From the NCBI RefSeq assembly GCF_028771845.1, contig NZ_CP118270.1, forward strand, positions 4,278,001-4,342,000: DNA of 64,000 nt, in the 5' to 3' direction. Shown here one piece after another: positions 43,332-52,167 of the stretch (position 1 is its first letter; every line of letters begins with the position of its first letter). The notes under the pieces were generated by a model, which was given only the letters and a program-made list of their open reading frames with translations, made no database searches and was not told where the DNA came from. Made by a program: the position numbers and the translations under genes. The stretch is from Paenibacillus marchantiae (GTDB lineage: Bacteria; Bacillota; Bacilli; Paenibacillales; Paenibacillaceae).

Positions 43332-44210
43332 ATGCTTGTACTTGAACTTCAAGTTCCGCCGTTTCCGCTATTAGCAGCCATTGGGCACACCGAATGGCAA
43401 CCGGGGATGCAGCATGCCCAGCGTAGCTTTGATGTGTTCGATCTTATTATTTGCGCCAAAGGAGCGCTGTACATGGAGGAAGATGGCCTCCGTTACGAGA
43501 TTGCGGAAGGTATGATGCTGGTTCTTGAAACTGGCAAAGACCACCGTGGCTATAGACCAACGGATGTGCAGACGGAAGTATACTGGATTCATTTCCAGCT
43601 TCCCTCTGTGCAAAAGATGATTTTGAAAGAAAAGACGACTTGGGAGCAGCCTTTGCTTCAACAAACAGACCAGGATATTGAGGCTCCCCCAGGAGTCATT
43701 GAAATTCCCAAATTCGCCGCGGTGGATCTACGTAACCTGGAGCCGATACTGAAAGAAATGCTTGAGCTGCACCATGTACTCACCCGTCAGCGTTCCTTCG
43801 AGCTTCATGTTCTGTTGGGCCAATTCCTACTGCAATTACAGAAGGGAATGAGACAGAACAGCCCGCAGGCTCGTTCCTATTTTCTAAGCGAGAAGGTGGC
43901 AACTTATCTTGGTCAACGCCTCGATCAGCCGTTTGATTCAGGACAGATGGAGCGTGATCTGCTTTATCATTTTGATTACCTGGCCCGCTGCCTGAAGCAG
44001 TGTACGGGGATGAGCCCGCTCCAATACAGGCATCACCTGCAAATGGAGAAGGCCAAGCGGTTATTGGCACATTCGGAGCTTCCGCTGAAGCGTATCGGCG
44101 AGTTGTGTGGACTGCAGGACCATAACTATTTTACTCGGTTGTTCAAACGTCAAACCTCCCTTACGCCTGGAGAGTACCGCAAGAAGCATCAGTTGTATTT
44201 TATGGAATAG
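43332..44210 (+). CDS. AraC-family transcriptional regulator
   Basis: 292 residues. The N-terminal cupin (DLIICAKGALYMEEDGLRYE and the LETGKDHRGY segment) probably binds a sugar. The C-terminal AraC domain reads MERDLLYHFDYLARCLKQC, then KRIGELCGLQDHNYFTRLFK. AAAGGAGG precedes ATG 43332. It is divergent from the GHL6 glycosidase with 135 bases between, so that glycosidase is its likely target. Confidence 0.9.
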   Translation: MLVLELQVPPFPLLAAIGHTEWQPGMQHAQRSFDVFDLIICAKGALYMEEDGLRYEIAEGMMLVLETGKDHRGYRPTDVQTEVYWIHFQLPSVQKMILKEKTTWEQPLLQQTDQDIEAPPGVIEIPKFAAVDLRNLEPILKEMLELHHVLTRQRSFELHVLLGQFLLQLQKGMRQNSPQARSYFLSEKVATYLGQRLDQPFDSGQMERDLLYHFDYLARCLKQCTGMSPLQYRHHLQMEKAKRLLAHSELPLKRIGELCGLQDHNYFTRLFKRQTSLTPGEYRKKHQLYFME

Positions 44211-44220
44211 ACATGATCAA

Positions 44221-44246
44221 ACGAAAAACCGCCCGAAAGGGCGGTG
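44221..44246 (-). terminator. Rho-independent terminator (minus strand)
   Basis: ACCGCCC and GGGCGGT form a 7-bp stem around a GAAA loop. The A-run on the left gives the U-run for transcripts of the minus-strand gene that ends at 44284. Confidence 0.8.
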
Positions 44247-44283
44247 GATGATGACGTATTCAATGTCCTGGAATTTCAAATGA

Positions 44284-44940
44284 TCAAGCTTTAAAGTCCT
44301 CGCTTCGTACAGGACTAGCATTCGATAAGGCCTGCCGAAGACTATCCGCTCCATGCTCCTGGTAACTAGGAGTCCCCGGTTGTTGGCGCCACGATTCGTC
44401 CAAACCGCCGGCGTCTATGGCGTCAAATCCCAACTCTTCGACAAGTTGAAGTACAATTTTCTTTGTATCCGGATCATCACCAGCTACCGGGAGAGCAAGT
44501 CGATCCGGTGAGCCGGCAGGCAGTCCACGTTCAAGCAGATTAACAGCGGAAATCCCATTAAAGGCTTTGTTGACAGGATGTTTCAAGAATTGCTCGACCC
44601 AGCGGCTTTCAGGTAAGCCACCCTCGATCTCGGCAATAAAGCCGTCACGCTGACGGGGGTAATAGTTCCCGGTGTCAATAATGGCAGCACCAGGTGCAGT
44701 TTGGTCTAAGATACCATCAGGGAGATCCGGAATATTCTTTTGTGGAATCGTTACAATGACCAGCTCGGCTCCATGGGCGACGTCCGTTACTTCAAGCGGT
44801 TTTGCGCCTGTCTCTTCAGCTAGATCCGTCAAGGTATGAGGACCGCGCGAGTTAGCAATCGAGACATCATGACCAAGTTTGGTGAGACGACGGGTGAGAT
44901 TACCACCGATATTTCCCGTTCCAATAATTGCGATTTTCAT
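44284..44940 (-). CDS. NADPH-dependent F420-reductase-like oxidoreductase
   Basis: 218 residues. It opens with the NADP-binding motif IAIIGTGNIGGNLTRRL, followed by the Ser/Arg pocket (IANSRGP) that favours NADPH. DVAHGAELVIVTIPQ and AIIDTGNYYPRQRDG complete the F420 oxidoreductase-like fold. In Firmicutes without F420 such proteins act as general NADP-dependent reductases of unknown substrate. It is divergent from the TetR gene at 45086, so it may be a target of that regulator. Confidence 0.88.
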   Translation of the reverse strand: MKIAIIGTGNIGGNLTRRLTKLGHDVSIANSRGPHTLTDLAEETGAKPLEVTDVAHGAELVIVTIPQKNIPDLPDGILDQTAPGAAIIDTGNYYPRQRDGFIAEIEGGLPESRWVEQFLKHPVNKAFNGISAVNLLERGLPAGSPDRLALPVAGDDPDTKKIVLQLVEELGFDAIDAGGLDESWRQQPGTPSYQEHGADSLRQALSNASPVRSEDFKA

Positions 44941-45020
44941 TTATTCCGACTTCCTTTCCCGATTTAATATGGTATGACCTCTTCACTGTAACAGAGAACA
45001 ATAGAGCTGTAAACAACTTC

Positions 45021-45049
45021 TTGACTGAACGTTACAAATTACCTATACT
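45021..45049 (+). promoter_or_regulatory. Sigma-A promoter of the TetR gene
   Basis: TTGACT (45021-45026) and TATACT (45044-45049), with a 17-base spacer, 37 bases before the start codon. Confidence 0.75.
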
Positions 45050-45085
45050 AAGATTTATTATTTCGTTGAGAAGGGAGGAAATGAA

Positions 45086-45676
45086 GTGACCAGAGGTGGA
45101 AGACCACGAGAATTTAAGGATACGGCTGTGATTGACGCAGCCATGGATGCCTTTTGGTTGAACGGATACGAAGGGTGCTCTACTGAGGATCTATGTAAAC
45201 AGACCGGTCTCGGGAAGGGCAGTTTATATAATGCGTTTGGTAGCAAACATGATTTATATGAAAAGGTACTCCAGCGTTACCATGAGGAAGGAATACGGGA
45301 GCAAAGCGAGATTTTACAGAGCCCCTTACCGTTGAAAGAAAGATTACGCGGCCTGCTGGAGTGGGGTGTACAGGAAGATTTCTCGGAATCAGGGCGAAGA
45401 GGCTGTCTCCTAATTAATGCAGCAATGGAACGGGCACGGGTTGATCCTATGGTTGAAGAAGTGGTGACACGGCATATCGGATTGTTGGAGGATGCACTTT
45501 ATAATCTGATGGAGCAGGGTGTCCAGACAGGAGAGATTACTTCAGGGAGACCAGCCAAAGAACTGGCAAGCCTGTTCCTAAGCAGCTATTACGGACTTCG
45601 CGTGCTTAACAGTTCTTCACAGAACCGTGATCTGGCAAAAAGTATTGTAGAAGGTACATTGGCAGCTATTTACTAG
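45086..45676 (+). CDS. TetR-family transcriptional regulator
   Basis: 196 residues. The DNA-binding domain reads VIDAAMDAFWLNGYEGCSTE, then TGLGKGSLYNAFGSKHDLYE, a pattern typical of the AcrR/NemR-like branch. The C-terminal part (LLINAAMERARVDPMVEEVV) matches the TetR_C_16-like domain. The start is GTG 45086 after GGGAGGAA. It has a strong promoter of its own. A small terminator separates it from the MFS gene, so it may control both the downstream exporter and the divergent reductase. Confidence 0.9.
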   Translation: MTRGGRPREFKDTAVIDAAMDAFWLNGYEGCSTEDLCKQTGLGKGSLYNAFGSKHDLYEKVLQRYHEEGIREQSEILQSPLPLKERLRGLLEWGVQEDFSESGRRGCLLINAAMERARVDPMVEEVVTRHIGLLEDALYNLMEQGVQTGEITSGRPAKELASLFLSSYYGLRVLNSSSQNRDLAKSIVEGTLAAIY

Positions 45677-45700
45677 CCGGGTAATCCGGCACTTTTTTTT
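45676..45700 (+). terminator. Short Rho-independent terminator
   Basis: GCCGG pairs with CCGGC around a 5-base loop, followed by a run of eight Ts. It overlaps the stop codon of the TetR gene. Confidence 0.75.
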
Positions 45701-45767
45701 GCATTAGTTTTGTACCGATCATTACAATAGTGTGGTTTTATAACTCATATGAAAAGGGGAATTGAAG

Positions 45768-46937
45768 ATGCCATTGGCAATCTATGTGCTTAGCTTGGCT
45801 ATTTTTTGCATGACTACCTCAGAATTTATGGTAGCTGGAATGATGAATACACTTGCGGGGGAATTTGGAGTATCTGTCTCGCAAGTAGGATATTTGATTA
45901 CAGCCTTTTCAGCGGGGATGGTCGTAGGAGGTCCCTTACTAACCGCTGCTCTGCTGAATATGCCTAGGAAAAAAGCATTTATTATGCTAACCGGTGTGTT
46001 TCTCGCTGGACAGTTGCTTGGCGCGATCGCAGGTAGCTATGAGGTTATGATGGCCTCACGCATCATAGCAGGTGTTGCTTCCTCGGCTGCTTTTGGCGTA
46101 TCAATCTCGATCTCTGCTTCGCTGGTGGAAGAAAACCAGCGGGGACGGGCGGTGTCGATAATCTTCGGTGGTCTTATGATCGCCACGGTTCTGGGTACAC
46201 CTGCTGCAACGTGGGTGGCCGATGCTTATGGCTGGCGTTTCAGTTTTTGGGCGGTCGCCATTCTTGTTCTACTGTCAGGAGTAACTGCATTGAGGTTGAT
46301 CCCTGTATTATCTAGACCGGAGCCCACAAGTTTGCGTCATGAAATGAAATCTTTTCGCAATCGCAAGCTATGGGCGGCTTACCTGACAAGTTTTCTTATT
46401 ATAGGAGCTACCTTTGCAGCATTCAGCTACTTTGCTCCAATTTTTACAGAGCTGACGGGCTTTTCAACGTCCGCGGTGCCACTATTGTTTGTTGTGTATG
46501 GAGCTGCTACGGTTGTTGGTAATCTGATTACTGGTCGACTGGCGGACCGATACACCATGCTGATTCTAACGATAGGGCTTGTTCTCTTGACGTTTGGTCT
46601 TCTGACATTCGCCATTGGCGTACATACAGCTGCCGTGGTTATTCCTGCTGTAGTCATCATCGGGTTGGTCGGGGTTCCAATGAATCCGCCTATGGTCGCG
46701 CGAGTGATACGCGCGGGAGGAAGTGGTCTGATGGTGAACACCGTTCATACCGCGATCGTCACCTTTGGTGTAGTGGTAGGGTCTTCTGTTGGTGGCTTGG
46801 CCATTAGTGCCGGTTACGGCCTGGTTGCGCCGATCTGGGTCGGGGTTGTGTTGGCTTTGGTAGGTGTAATTTCGCTGCTTCCGTATATGCGTGGAATCTT
46901 CAAAGTTAAGGTTGCAGATATGGATATAAAACATTAA
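45768..46937 (+). CDS. DHA1-type MFS efflux transporter (AraJ-like)
   Basis: 389 residues with 12 helices. The first helix has the AraJ-type TTSEFMVAGMMNTLAGEFGV. Motif C-like FGGLMIATVLGTPAATWV is present. The late RVIRAGGSGLMVNTVHTAIV segment is typical of this branch. It exports sugars or drugs. ATG 45768 follows AAGGGGA by 7 bases. The TTG 45762 start lies too close. It is placed after the TetR gene, a common repressor/exporter pair. Confidence 0.9.
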   Translation: MPLAIYVLSLAIFCMTTSEFMVAGMMNTLAGEFGVSVSQVGYLITAFSAGMVVGGPLLTAALLNMPRKKAFIMLTGVFLAGQLLGAIAGSYEVMMASRIIAGVASSAAFGVSISISASLVEENQRGRAVSIIFGGLMIATVLGTPAATWVADAYGWRFSFWAVAILVLLSGVTALRLIPVLSRPEPTSLRHEMKSFRNRKLWAAYLTSFLIIGATFAAFSYFAPIFTELTGFSTSAVPLLFVVYGAATVVGNLITGRLADRYTMLILTIGLVLLTFGLLTFAIGVHTAAVVIPAVVIIGLVGVPMNPPMVARVIRAGGSGLMVNTVHTAIVTFGVVVGSSVGGLAISAGYGLVAPIWVGVVLALVGVISLLPYMRGIFKVKVADMDIKH

Positions 46938-47000
46938 AAAGCGTTTGATAAGCCGATTTGGCTTTCAGAATATGGTGTGGTGTTCAACAATATGAATAAG

Positions 47001-47046
47001 AGCAGCCCAGATACGATAAAAGTACTGGACTGCTTCTATTTTTTTG
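47001..47046 (+). terminator. Rho-independent terminator
   Basis: AGCAGCCCAGTA-like arm (47001 onward) pairs with TACTGGACTGCT, followed by TTCTATTTTTTT. It lies between two convergent MFS genes. Confidence 0.8.
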
Positions 47047-47106
47047 AAATGTGCCCCGGGACATTTCTTCGTATTATTTATAATACAAATGAATTACCCT
47101 AATAAA

Positions 47107-48288
47107 TTATTCTTCTGAGATAAATCTTTTGCCAAGCCACAACATTCCGACGCTAATGATTAGAAAATATAAGGGCATTATCAGCAATGAACCGTTATGC
47201 AGAGCACCCATTCCCCATGTCGTAAGGCTTACCAGCAAATAGTAGCCCAAGCTGAATATGGCACCTGCTGTGCCAATTACATCTTGAAAATGAACAAGCG
47301 CAAGACTTAGACAATTGGGCAAAGCAATACCTGCGCCAATCAACAGAACAAACATGGCAGTTAACATGCAGATGATTTGCAAAAGATTGGGCAGCATAGA
47401 CAATCTGCTTCCAAGGGTTAGGAGCAGAGCCCCGCTGGTCATGACCAGACAACCCAAACGAATAATCTTTTCCGGTGCGTAAACGGTCAATAATCTTTTG
47501 GAGATCATTGCACCGAACACCGATGCCAAGGCCACAATAATGCCCAGAAAACCATAAACGCCAGGCGACAGATCAAAGTGTTCAATGAAGATGAAGGGAG
47601 CTTCGGCATAATAACTGAATAAAACTCCGTTAATACCACCGATCAATACGCCAAACACCATTACGCGCGGCATGGCGAGCATCTTTTTAACAACCGGAAG
47701 TATAGCCACCTTGGATCGTAAAGAAACGTTCGTTGTCTCCGGCAGTTTAATAAAAGCATATATGAACAACAAAACGCTCATCAGTACTAACGCAAAGAAT
47801 ACCCATCTGAAGCCAAGGGCCTGATCAATCCAACCACCAATCAGTGGTCCAACTGCCGGTGTAAATGCAATGACAGCAGAGATTTGGGCAAACATCGCAT
47901 GTCTTCGATCTCCCGATACACTTTCGCGAAGCATGGTTTGGGTGATAATCGAGCCAGTTGCGGCACCGAAAGCCTGTACGAAACGGCTGACGAGAAGCAA
48001 CTGAATTGATTCCGAATAAAAGCACATCAAGCTTCCGATCCCATATACGATGAGACCGCCCAGCATTGCAGGTCTGCGACCAATCAAGTCGGACAGCCAG
48101 CCCCAGCAGAAAACGCCTAATGCAAATCCTATAAAATAGATGCTTAACGTGAATTGTACGGAACTATTAGATACACCAAGTGCTGCTGCGATATCTGGCA
48201 GAGATGGAGTGTAGATGGTTTCGCTGATTTGTGGAAAAGCGATAAGAACAATCATTAAAAGCAAAGATGGTACAGCATATTTCTTCAT
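47107..48288 (-). CDS. Bcr/CflA-like MFS multidrug transporter
   Basis: 393 residues with 12 helices. Helix 1 and loop show ISETIYTPSLPDIAAALGV, the usual Bcr/CflA start. GWLSDLIGRRPAM is the MFS loop 2-3 motif. RFVQAFGAATGSIITQTML and AVGPLIGGWIDQALGFRWVF follow. It exports small antibiotics or metabolites by proton exchange. AGGAGGG lies 10 bases before ATG 48288. It is transcribed alone. Confidence 0.9.
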   Translation of the reverse strand: MKKYAVPSLLLMIVLIAFPQISETIYTPSLPDIAAALGVSNSSVQFTLSIYFIGFALGVFCWGWLSDLIGRRPAMLGGLIVYGIGSLMCFYSESIQLLLVSRFVQAFGAATGSIITQTMLRESVSGDRRHAMFAQISAVIAFTPAVGPLIGGWIDQALGFRWVFFALVLMSVLLFIYAFIKLPETTNVSLRSKVAILPVVKKMLAMPRVMVFGVLIGGINGVLFSYYAEAPFIFIEHFDLSPGVYGFLGIIVALASVFGAMISKRLLTVYAPEKIIRLGCLVMTSGALLLTLGSRLSMLPNLLQIICMLTAMFVLLIGAGIALPNCLSLALVHFQDVIGTAGAIFSLGYYLLVSLTTWGMGALHNGSLLIMPLYFLIISVGMLWLGKRFISEE

Positions 48289-48512
48289 TATATATTAGCC
48301 CTCCTACAAGCTTATACTCTGTTATGACAACAAGAATATGAGCCTAGCTAGGGAAAGGGGGGCATCATGATGGCGAGACGACTATAAATCATCATTTGTT
48401 GAATTACCTTTCATCATTATAAGAGTAGGAGGGTTTGACAATCATTGTTAATACTCGGCCTAGGTTAACATGCTTGATATGCCAAGTCAACCAGCTCTAG
48501 CTAATCGTACGA

Positions 48513-48998
48513 TTAAGCAGTTTTGTCCCAAGCTCTGAACGTACTAGACTTGGAATTATGAAATTTAATGAAGCTAGCTATTCGCCAAATGGCAATATAG
48601 GACAGGGCAACTACATTATTCAGGAATCCAAGAGTCTTGGGATCAATGCCTGAGATGAACAAGAAGTCAAAGAATCGGATCGAGAAGATAACAATAATTA
48701 AAACATAAAGAGATACGTTTCTTTTATAATACATCTTGCCATCCGATTTCCGCTCGAATTGCGTCACCAGAATTAATGGGATCGACAGAATTGCACCTAT
48801 AGCGATCGAACTGATCATTCTGCCTGATGTAAGCACCAATGTAGGGTCGAACAATTCAAACAAAGATGAAGAGATATAAAGGATCGGAATTAATAATTTC
48901 CGGCCTGATTCGTGCAATGGCTTCTTGCTGCCCTGGATAACGCCCCTTAAGATAAGCACGACAATTAATAATGAGATTGTTAAAGATATTGGATTCAT
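48513..48998 (-). CDS. CcdC-like (DUF1453) membrane protein
   Basis: 161 residues with four membrane helices: ISLTISLLIVVLILRGVI, LIPILYISSSLFELF, ISSIAIGAILSIPLILVT and YVLIIVIFSIRFFDFLFI. A charged KSDGKMYYKRN loop and the IRFFDF motif fit the CcdC/DUF1453 family, whose role in cytochrome c biogenesis is uncertain. ATG 48998 follows GAGGTG. An in-frame GTG at 49007 lies inside the ribosome site. There is no functional link to its neighbours. Confidence 0.72.
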   Translation of the reverse strand: MNPISLTISLLIVVLILRGVIQGSKKPLHESGRKLLIPILYISSSLFELFDPTLVLTSGRMISSIAIGAILSIPLILVTQFERKSDGKMYYKRNVSLYVLIIVIFSIRFFDFLFISGIDPKTLGFLNNVVALSYIAIWRIASFIKFHNSKSSTFRAWDKTA

Positions 48999-49106
48999 GG
49001 TAAGCACCTCGTCTGTTTTTTGTGTAACCTAAGTATCGAGGATATTTAAAATTTATATCAGTGTACAAAGTAATTCGTTTAAGGTGACTTTTGTCATCTT
49101 CCCAAA

Positions 49107-49155
49107 ACAAATAGGGCGACCTCTTCCCAATTGAATCCGGGAAAAAGTCGCCGCT
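49107..49155 (-). terminator. Rho-independent terminator (minus strand)
   Basis: GGCGAC and GTCGCC close an inner TTTTTCCC/GGGAAGAGG helix. On the minus strand a T-rich stretch follows. It would end the laccase transcript and the small gene behind it. Confidence 0.65.
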
Positions 49156-49169
49156 TCAAAAATCTTTTT

Positions 49170-49376
49170 TTATTGTCTATGTGACAGGGCTATGACCTCG
49201 GAAGGCACCTGTCGCTCAATTTGACGAAGTAGAACAACTTGACCGCAGCAATTTTTTACAGTTAGATCGTAACGGCCCTGATGGTGGCAACGGACAACTA
49301 CTTGTTCGTTATAAGTTCCGTTAGCTGGTACATATCTCTTTTTTAGTGATTTTTTTGGATATGTCCACTCATTCAT
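49170..49376 (-). CDS. Small hypothetical protein downstream of the laccase
   Basis: 68 residues with a His/Cys-containing middle (VVRCHHQGRYDLTVKNCCGQ) that could bind a metal. It begins 17 bases after the laccase stop on the same strand and ends just before a terminator, so it fits the laccase transcript. No good ribosome site precedes the ATG, and no family is recognised, so the call is uncertain. Confidence 0.45.
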   Translation of the reverse strand: MNEWTYPKKSLKKRYVPANGTYNEQVVVRCHHQGRYDLTVKNCCGQVVLLRQIERQVPSEVIALSHRQ

Positions 49377-49393
49377 TGCAGTGCTGGAGTGAG

Positions 49394-50920
49394 CTAAAAA
49401 ATATCAAACGGTCGCATCATTTCGTAGTCTTCATGCTCAAGCATGTGACAATGCCATACATAACGCCCGGTAAAAGGTCCGAAACGAGCAATAATCGTTG
49501 TAACGTAACCGAAGGGGGTTGCTACAGTATCTTTTAATCCCATTTCATACTGATTAGGAGGAGTGGGGGGGCCTGTGAAAATAAGTTTTCCGGTTTTCTG
49601 AAAATGAGAAACATCAAAAGGTTGACGATCAAGAATTTGAAAATCAACCAAATGAATATGAATGGGGTGAGGGTCATCATCAATGATATTAATGATACGC
49701 CAGATTTCAATCGTATTTACTTCAATTCTTTCGGAAATTCGATCCATCCACATTTTTCCATCTAATAGATTTAAAGAGCGACCATATTGATCCTTCACTC
49801 TGACAAGTGTTAAATATCTTGTTCTCTTTGCCATACTTTTTGGGAGTCGATCGAATGCTTCTAAATAAAATGGAAGTGAGCTGGTATCTATACTTTTTAA
49901 TGGGACACTTATTCTGAATTGCATGATATCTATTGTTTCAGGGGACGCACTCTTGGTGACATTTTTGAGAATAATAGTTTGACCATAATATTGAGAAAAA
50001 TCAATGATCACATCTATACGCTCGGCACTTAAAAGTACAAATTCGTTTATTCTTATTGTTGTCTCAAGAAAGCCGCTATCGGTTCCAAGTTGATAAAATG
50101 GTTGATTGGATTCCATTTTTAATGTAAGGATTCGACTATTGGATGCGTTTAAAATTCGAAAACGGTATTTTCTTGGTTCTACCTCCAAAAATGGATAAAC
50201 CTTGCCGTTTATCAGAATGGTATCCGCATCAAAAGGAGGAACAAGGGAAGGATGAGGCAAGTTTGCATCGTTTTGATCCGGTTTGCTGGGGTAGTTTAGA
50301 GATCCGTCCGGATTGAAAGATCGGTCCACAATGAGTAGAGGGATTTCATATTTTCCTTTCGGAAGATTAAGGGATTGTTCATTTTGGTCTCGAATGAAAT
50401 AAAATCCCGCGAGTCCTGCGTAGACGTTCAATCTTGTAATGCCTACTGTATGATCGTGGTACCATAACATTGTAGCTCGTTCAATATTTGGATACGTATA
50501 AACCTCTCGTTCAAACAAAGGTCCCGTTTGCTCAAAATTTCTCGTAAACCAAGCTTCGGGGTAGCCATCACTATGAGCTGGCGTTCTTCCTCCATGTAAA
50601 TGCACAACGCTCCTACCCTCTGGAACAGTAATTTCCGAACCATGAATCGTAGTATCAACGGGAAGAAAGTGCTTATTGGGCAGGTCGTTCATCCATTTAA
50701 CAAACACGGTTTCATTCTTCATCACTTCAAACGTAGGACCTGGAAATGTTCCGTCATAACCCCATAAACGGGTAGGCCCGAGGTCTCTATGCAGCTTCTG
50801 AGAAAACTCCTTCATAGTCACTTCGTAATAAGAACTATTACTGCTTCGCTTCCTAGGAGATAATGTGTTTGGAATAGGCAGTTCATCCACGAATTTTTGT
50901 AGTTTTATCTTGTCAGGCAT
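49394..50920 (-). CDS. cotA: CotA-like multicopper oxidase (laccase)
   Basis: 508 residues, close to the length of Bacillus CotA. All four copper-ligand segments are present: VHLHGGRTPAHSDG, WYHDHTVGI, HPIHIHLVDF and the type 1 loop WHCHMLEHEDYEM. The opening TMKEFSQKLHRDLGPTRLWG and YDGTFPGPTFEV match CotA and related bilirubin oxidases. It oxidises phenols, bilirubin or Mn with reduction of oxygen to water. In Bacillus the homologue is a spore-coat pigment enzyme. There is no signal peptide, as in CotA. AGGGAGG lies 12 bases before ATG 50920, slightly long. Confidence 0.92.
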   Translation of the reverse strand: MPDKIKLQKFVDELPIPNTLSPRKRSSNSSYYEVTMKEFSQKLHRDLGPTRLWGYDGTFPGPTFEVMKNETVFVKWMNDLPNKHFLPVDTTIHGSEITVPEGRSVVHLHGGRTPAHSDGYPEAWFTRNFEQTGPLFEREVYTYPNIERATMLWYHDHTVGITRLNVYAGLAGFYFIRDQNEQSLNLPKGKYEIPLLIVDRSFNPDGSLNYPSKPDQNDANLPHPSLVPPFDADTILINGKVYPFLEVEPRKYRFRILNASNSRILTLKMESNQPFYQLGTDSGFLETTIRINEFVLLSAERIDVIIDFSQYYGQTIILKNVTKSASPETIDIMQFRISVPLKSIDTSSLPFYLEAFDRLPKSMAKRTRYLTLVRVKDQYGRSLNLLDGKMWMDRISERIEVNTIEIWRIINIIDDDPHPIHIHLVDFQILDRQPFDVSHFQKTGKLIFTGPPTPPNQYEMGLKDTVATPFGYVTTIIARFGPFTGRYVWHCHMLEHEDYEMMRPFDIF

Positions 50921-51123
50921 AAGAATTGGGAGCCTCCCTACGGTTAGAATTACTATGTAATTTTATGATCTTGAACTTGTTCATTATGTTAGTTGTATAT
51001 AACTATTGGGTATGCATTCTATTTGTATGTCATTTATACAAACGAGTAAAACGATAGTGATTTCCGCAATCTTTCACTATATGATAAAAGAAATGGATGA
51101 TTTCAATGAAAGGGAGCGTCGCT

Positions 51124-51870
51124 TTGGATCGGAAAAGTGGAACAAACACTCTTGGAAGGGCTTTGGATATTTTATTTGCGTTATCTGAGGCGAATGGAAC
51201 ATTATCAGTTAGTGAGATCGCAGAAAAGGTCAGCATTCCAGAAAGCTCAACCTATCGTTTTTTGCAAACGCTTGAAAAGAACGGGATTGTGGAGCGTAGG
51301 GGCAAAAATCAGATCGGACTTGGTTTGCGTATTCTGGATTTAGCTCGTAGCTTGAATCAACAAATTCATCGTGAGTTGTTGTCACTTGCATTGCCTATTA
51401 TGATCAATCTGATGGAGTCTACACAGGAAACTTCGTTATTGTTCGTTAGAACTGGAAATGATGCTGTTTGCATTCAACATGTGAAAGGTCGAGGTCTTAT
51501 TCAATTTGTAATCGAAAACGGTAGACGTTTGCCTTTACATCAAGGAGCTTCTGGAAAAAGTATCCTGGCTTTTGAAAATGAGAAGACGATTGAGCAGGTT
51601 GTAGCGAATATTACAAACGATCGGAACCGATCGGAATTGATTGATAGTTTGAAAGCTGTCAAGGAACAGGGCTTCGCTTGTACTGAAGGAGAATATGATC
51701 CCGATGTATTTGCGATTGGAGCACCGGTATTGGATAGTCATGGTCTTGTCGTGGCAAGTCTATCTATTGCGGGTCCTTTATTTCGCGGGACGAAAGAGAG
51801 GATACCCGAAATGATTAATAGCGTTATGGAATCGTCCAAGCATCTCTCCAATCTACTTGGAGGGGAATAG
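51124..51870 (+). CDS. IclR-family transcriptional regulator
   Basis: 248 residues. The winged helix at the N-terminus reads LGRALDILFALSEANGTLSV, SEIAEKVSIPESSTYRFLQ and KNGIVERRG. The GAF-like effector domain follows, with LPLHQGASGKSILAF and the closing VASLSIAGPLFR. IclR proteins commonly control catabolic operons. The likely start is TTG 51124, 7 bases after AAAGGGAG. ATG 51106 has only a weak upstream site. The nine-gene catabolic operon on the same strand starts about 300 bases downstream, so it is the probable target. Confidence 0.88.
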   Translation: MDRKSGTNTLGRALDILFALSEANGTLSVSEIAEKVSIPESSTYRFLQTLEKNGIVERRGKNQIGLGLRILDLARSLNQQIHRELLSLALPIMINLMESTQETSLLFVRTGNDAVCIQHVKGRGLIQFVIENGRRLPLHQGASGKSILAFENEKTIEQVVANITNDRNRSELIDSLKAVKEQGFACTEGEYDPDVFAIGAPVLDSHGLVVASLSIAGPLFRGTKERIPEMINSVMESSKHLSNLLGGE

Positions 51871-51921
51871 AAGAAAATCACTGATCACAATTAATCCCGA
51901 TAGAAATAGTGGAATTAATGA

Positions 51922-51951
51922 TTGACAAAAGAATGTTCTTGGTAATATTAT
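51922..51951 (+). promoter_or_regulatory. Candidate promoter of the importer/ergothioneine operon
   Basis: TTGACA (51922-51927) and TATTAT (51946-51951), 18 bases apart. It would give a leader of about 200 bases containing the hairpin at 52008-52057. Confidence 0.5.
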
Positions 51952-52007
51952 TGAAATAAGAAATTTAATTATCGCATGTTAATAATAAATGGCTGACCAT
52001 AACAGTG

Positions 52008-52057
52008 GAGGTCTTGTTTTTCGCCTATTGGCGTGAAATAAGGCCTTCTTCTTTTTT
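52008..52057 (+). terminator. Terminator-like hairpin between IclR and the importer operon
   Basis: An imperfect long stem (52008-52024 with 52030-52047; core TCGCC/GGCG) is followed by CTTCTTCTTTTTT. It ends IclR transcription, or else attenuates the transcript starting near 51958. Confidence 0.6.
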
Positions 52058-52109
52058 AGCAAGAATTCGCAATAATAGTTAAATGAAGACTGAAGGATGT
52101 AAAAAATTT

Positions 52110-52140
52110 ATTTGTTTATCCGAGTTAACAAATTTGTTTA
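52110..52140 (+). repeat. Direct repeat ATTTGTTTA, 22 bases apart
   Basis: ATTTGTTTA at 52110-52118 and 52132-52140, two helical turns apart and just upstream of the ribosome site of the ATPase gene. It could be a regulator site (for example IclR), or chance in AT-rich DNA. Confidence 0.35.
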
Positions 52141-52167
52141 CTGTATTTTGGAGGGAGAGGAAGAACG

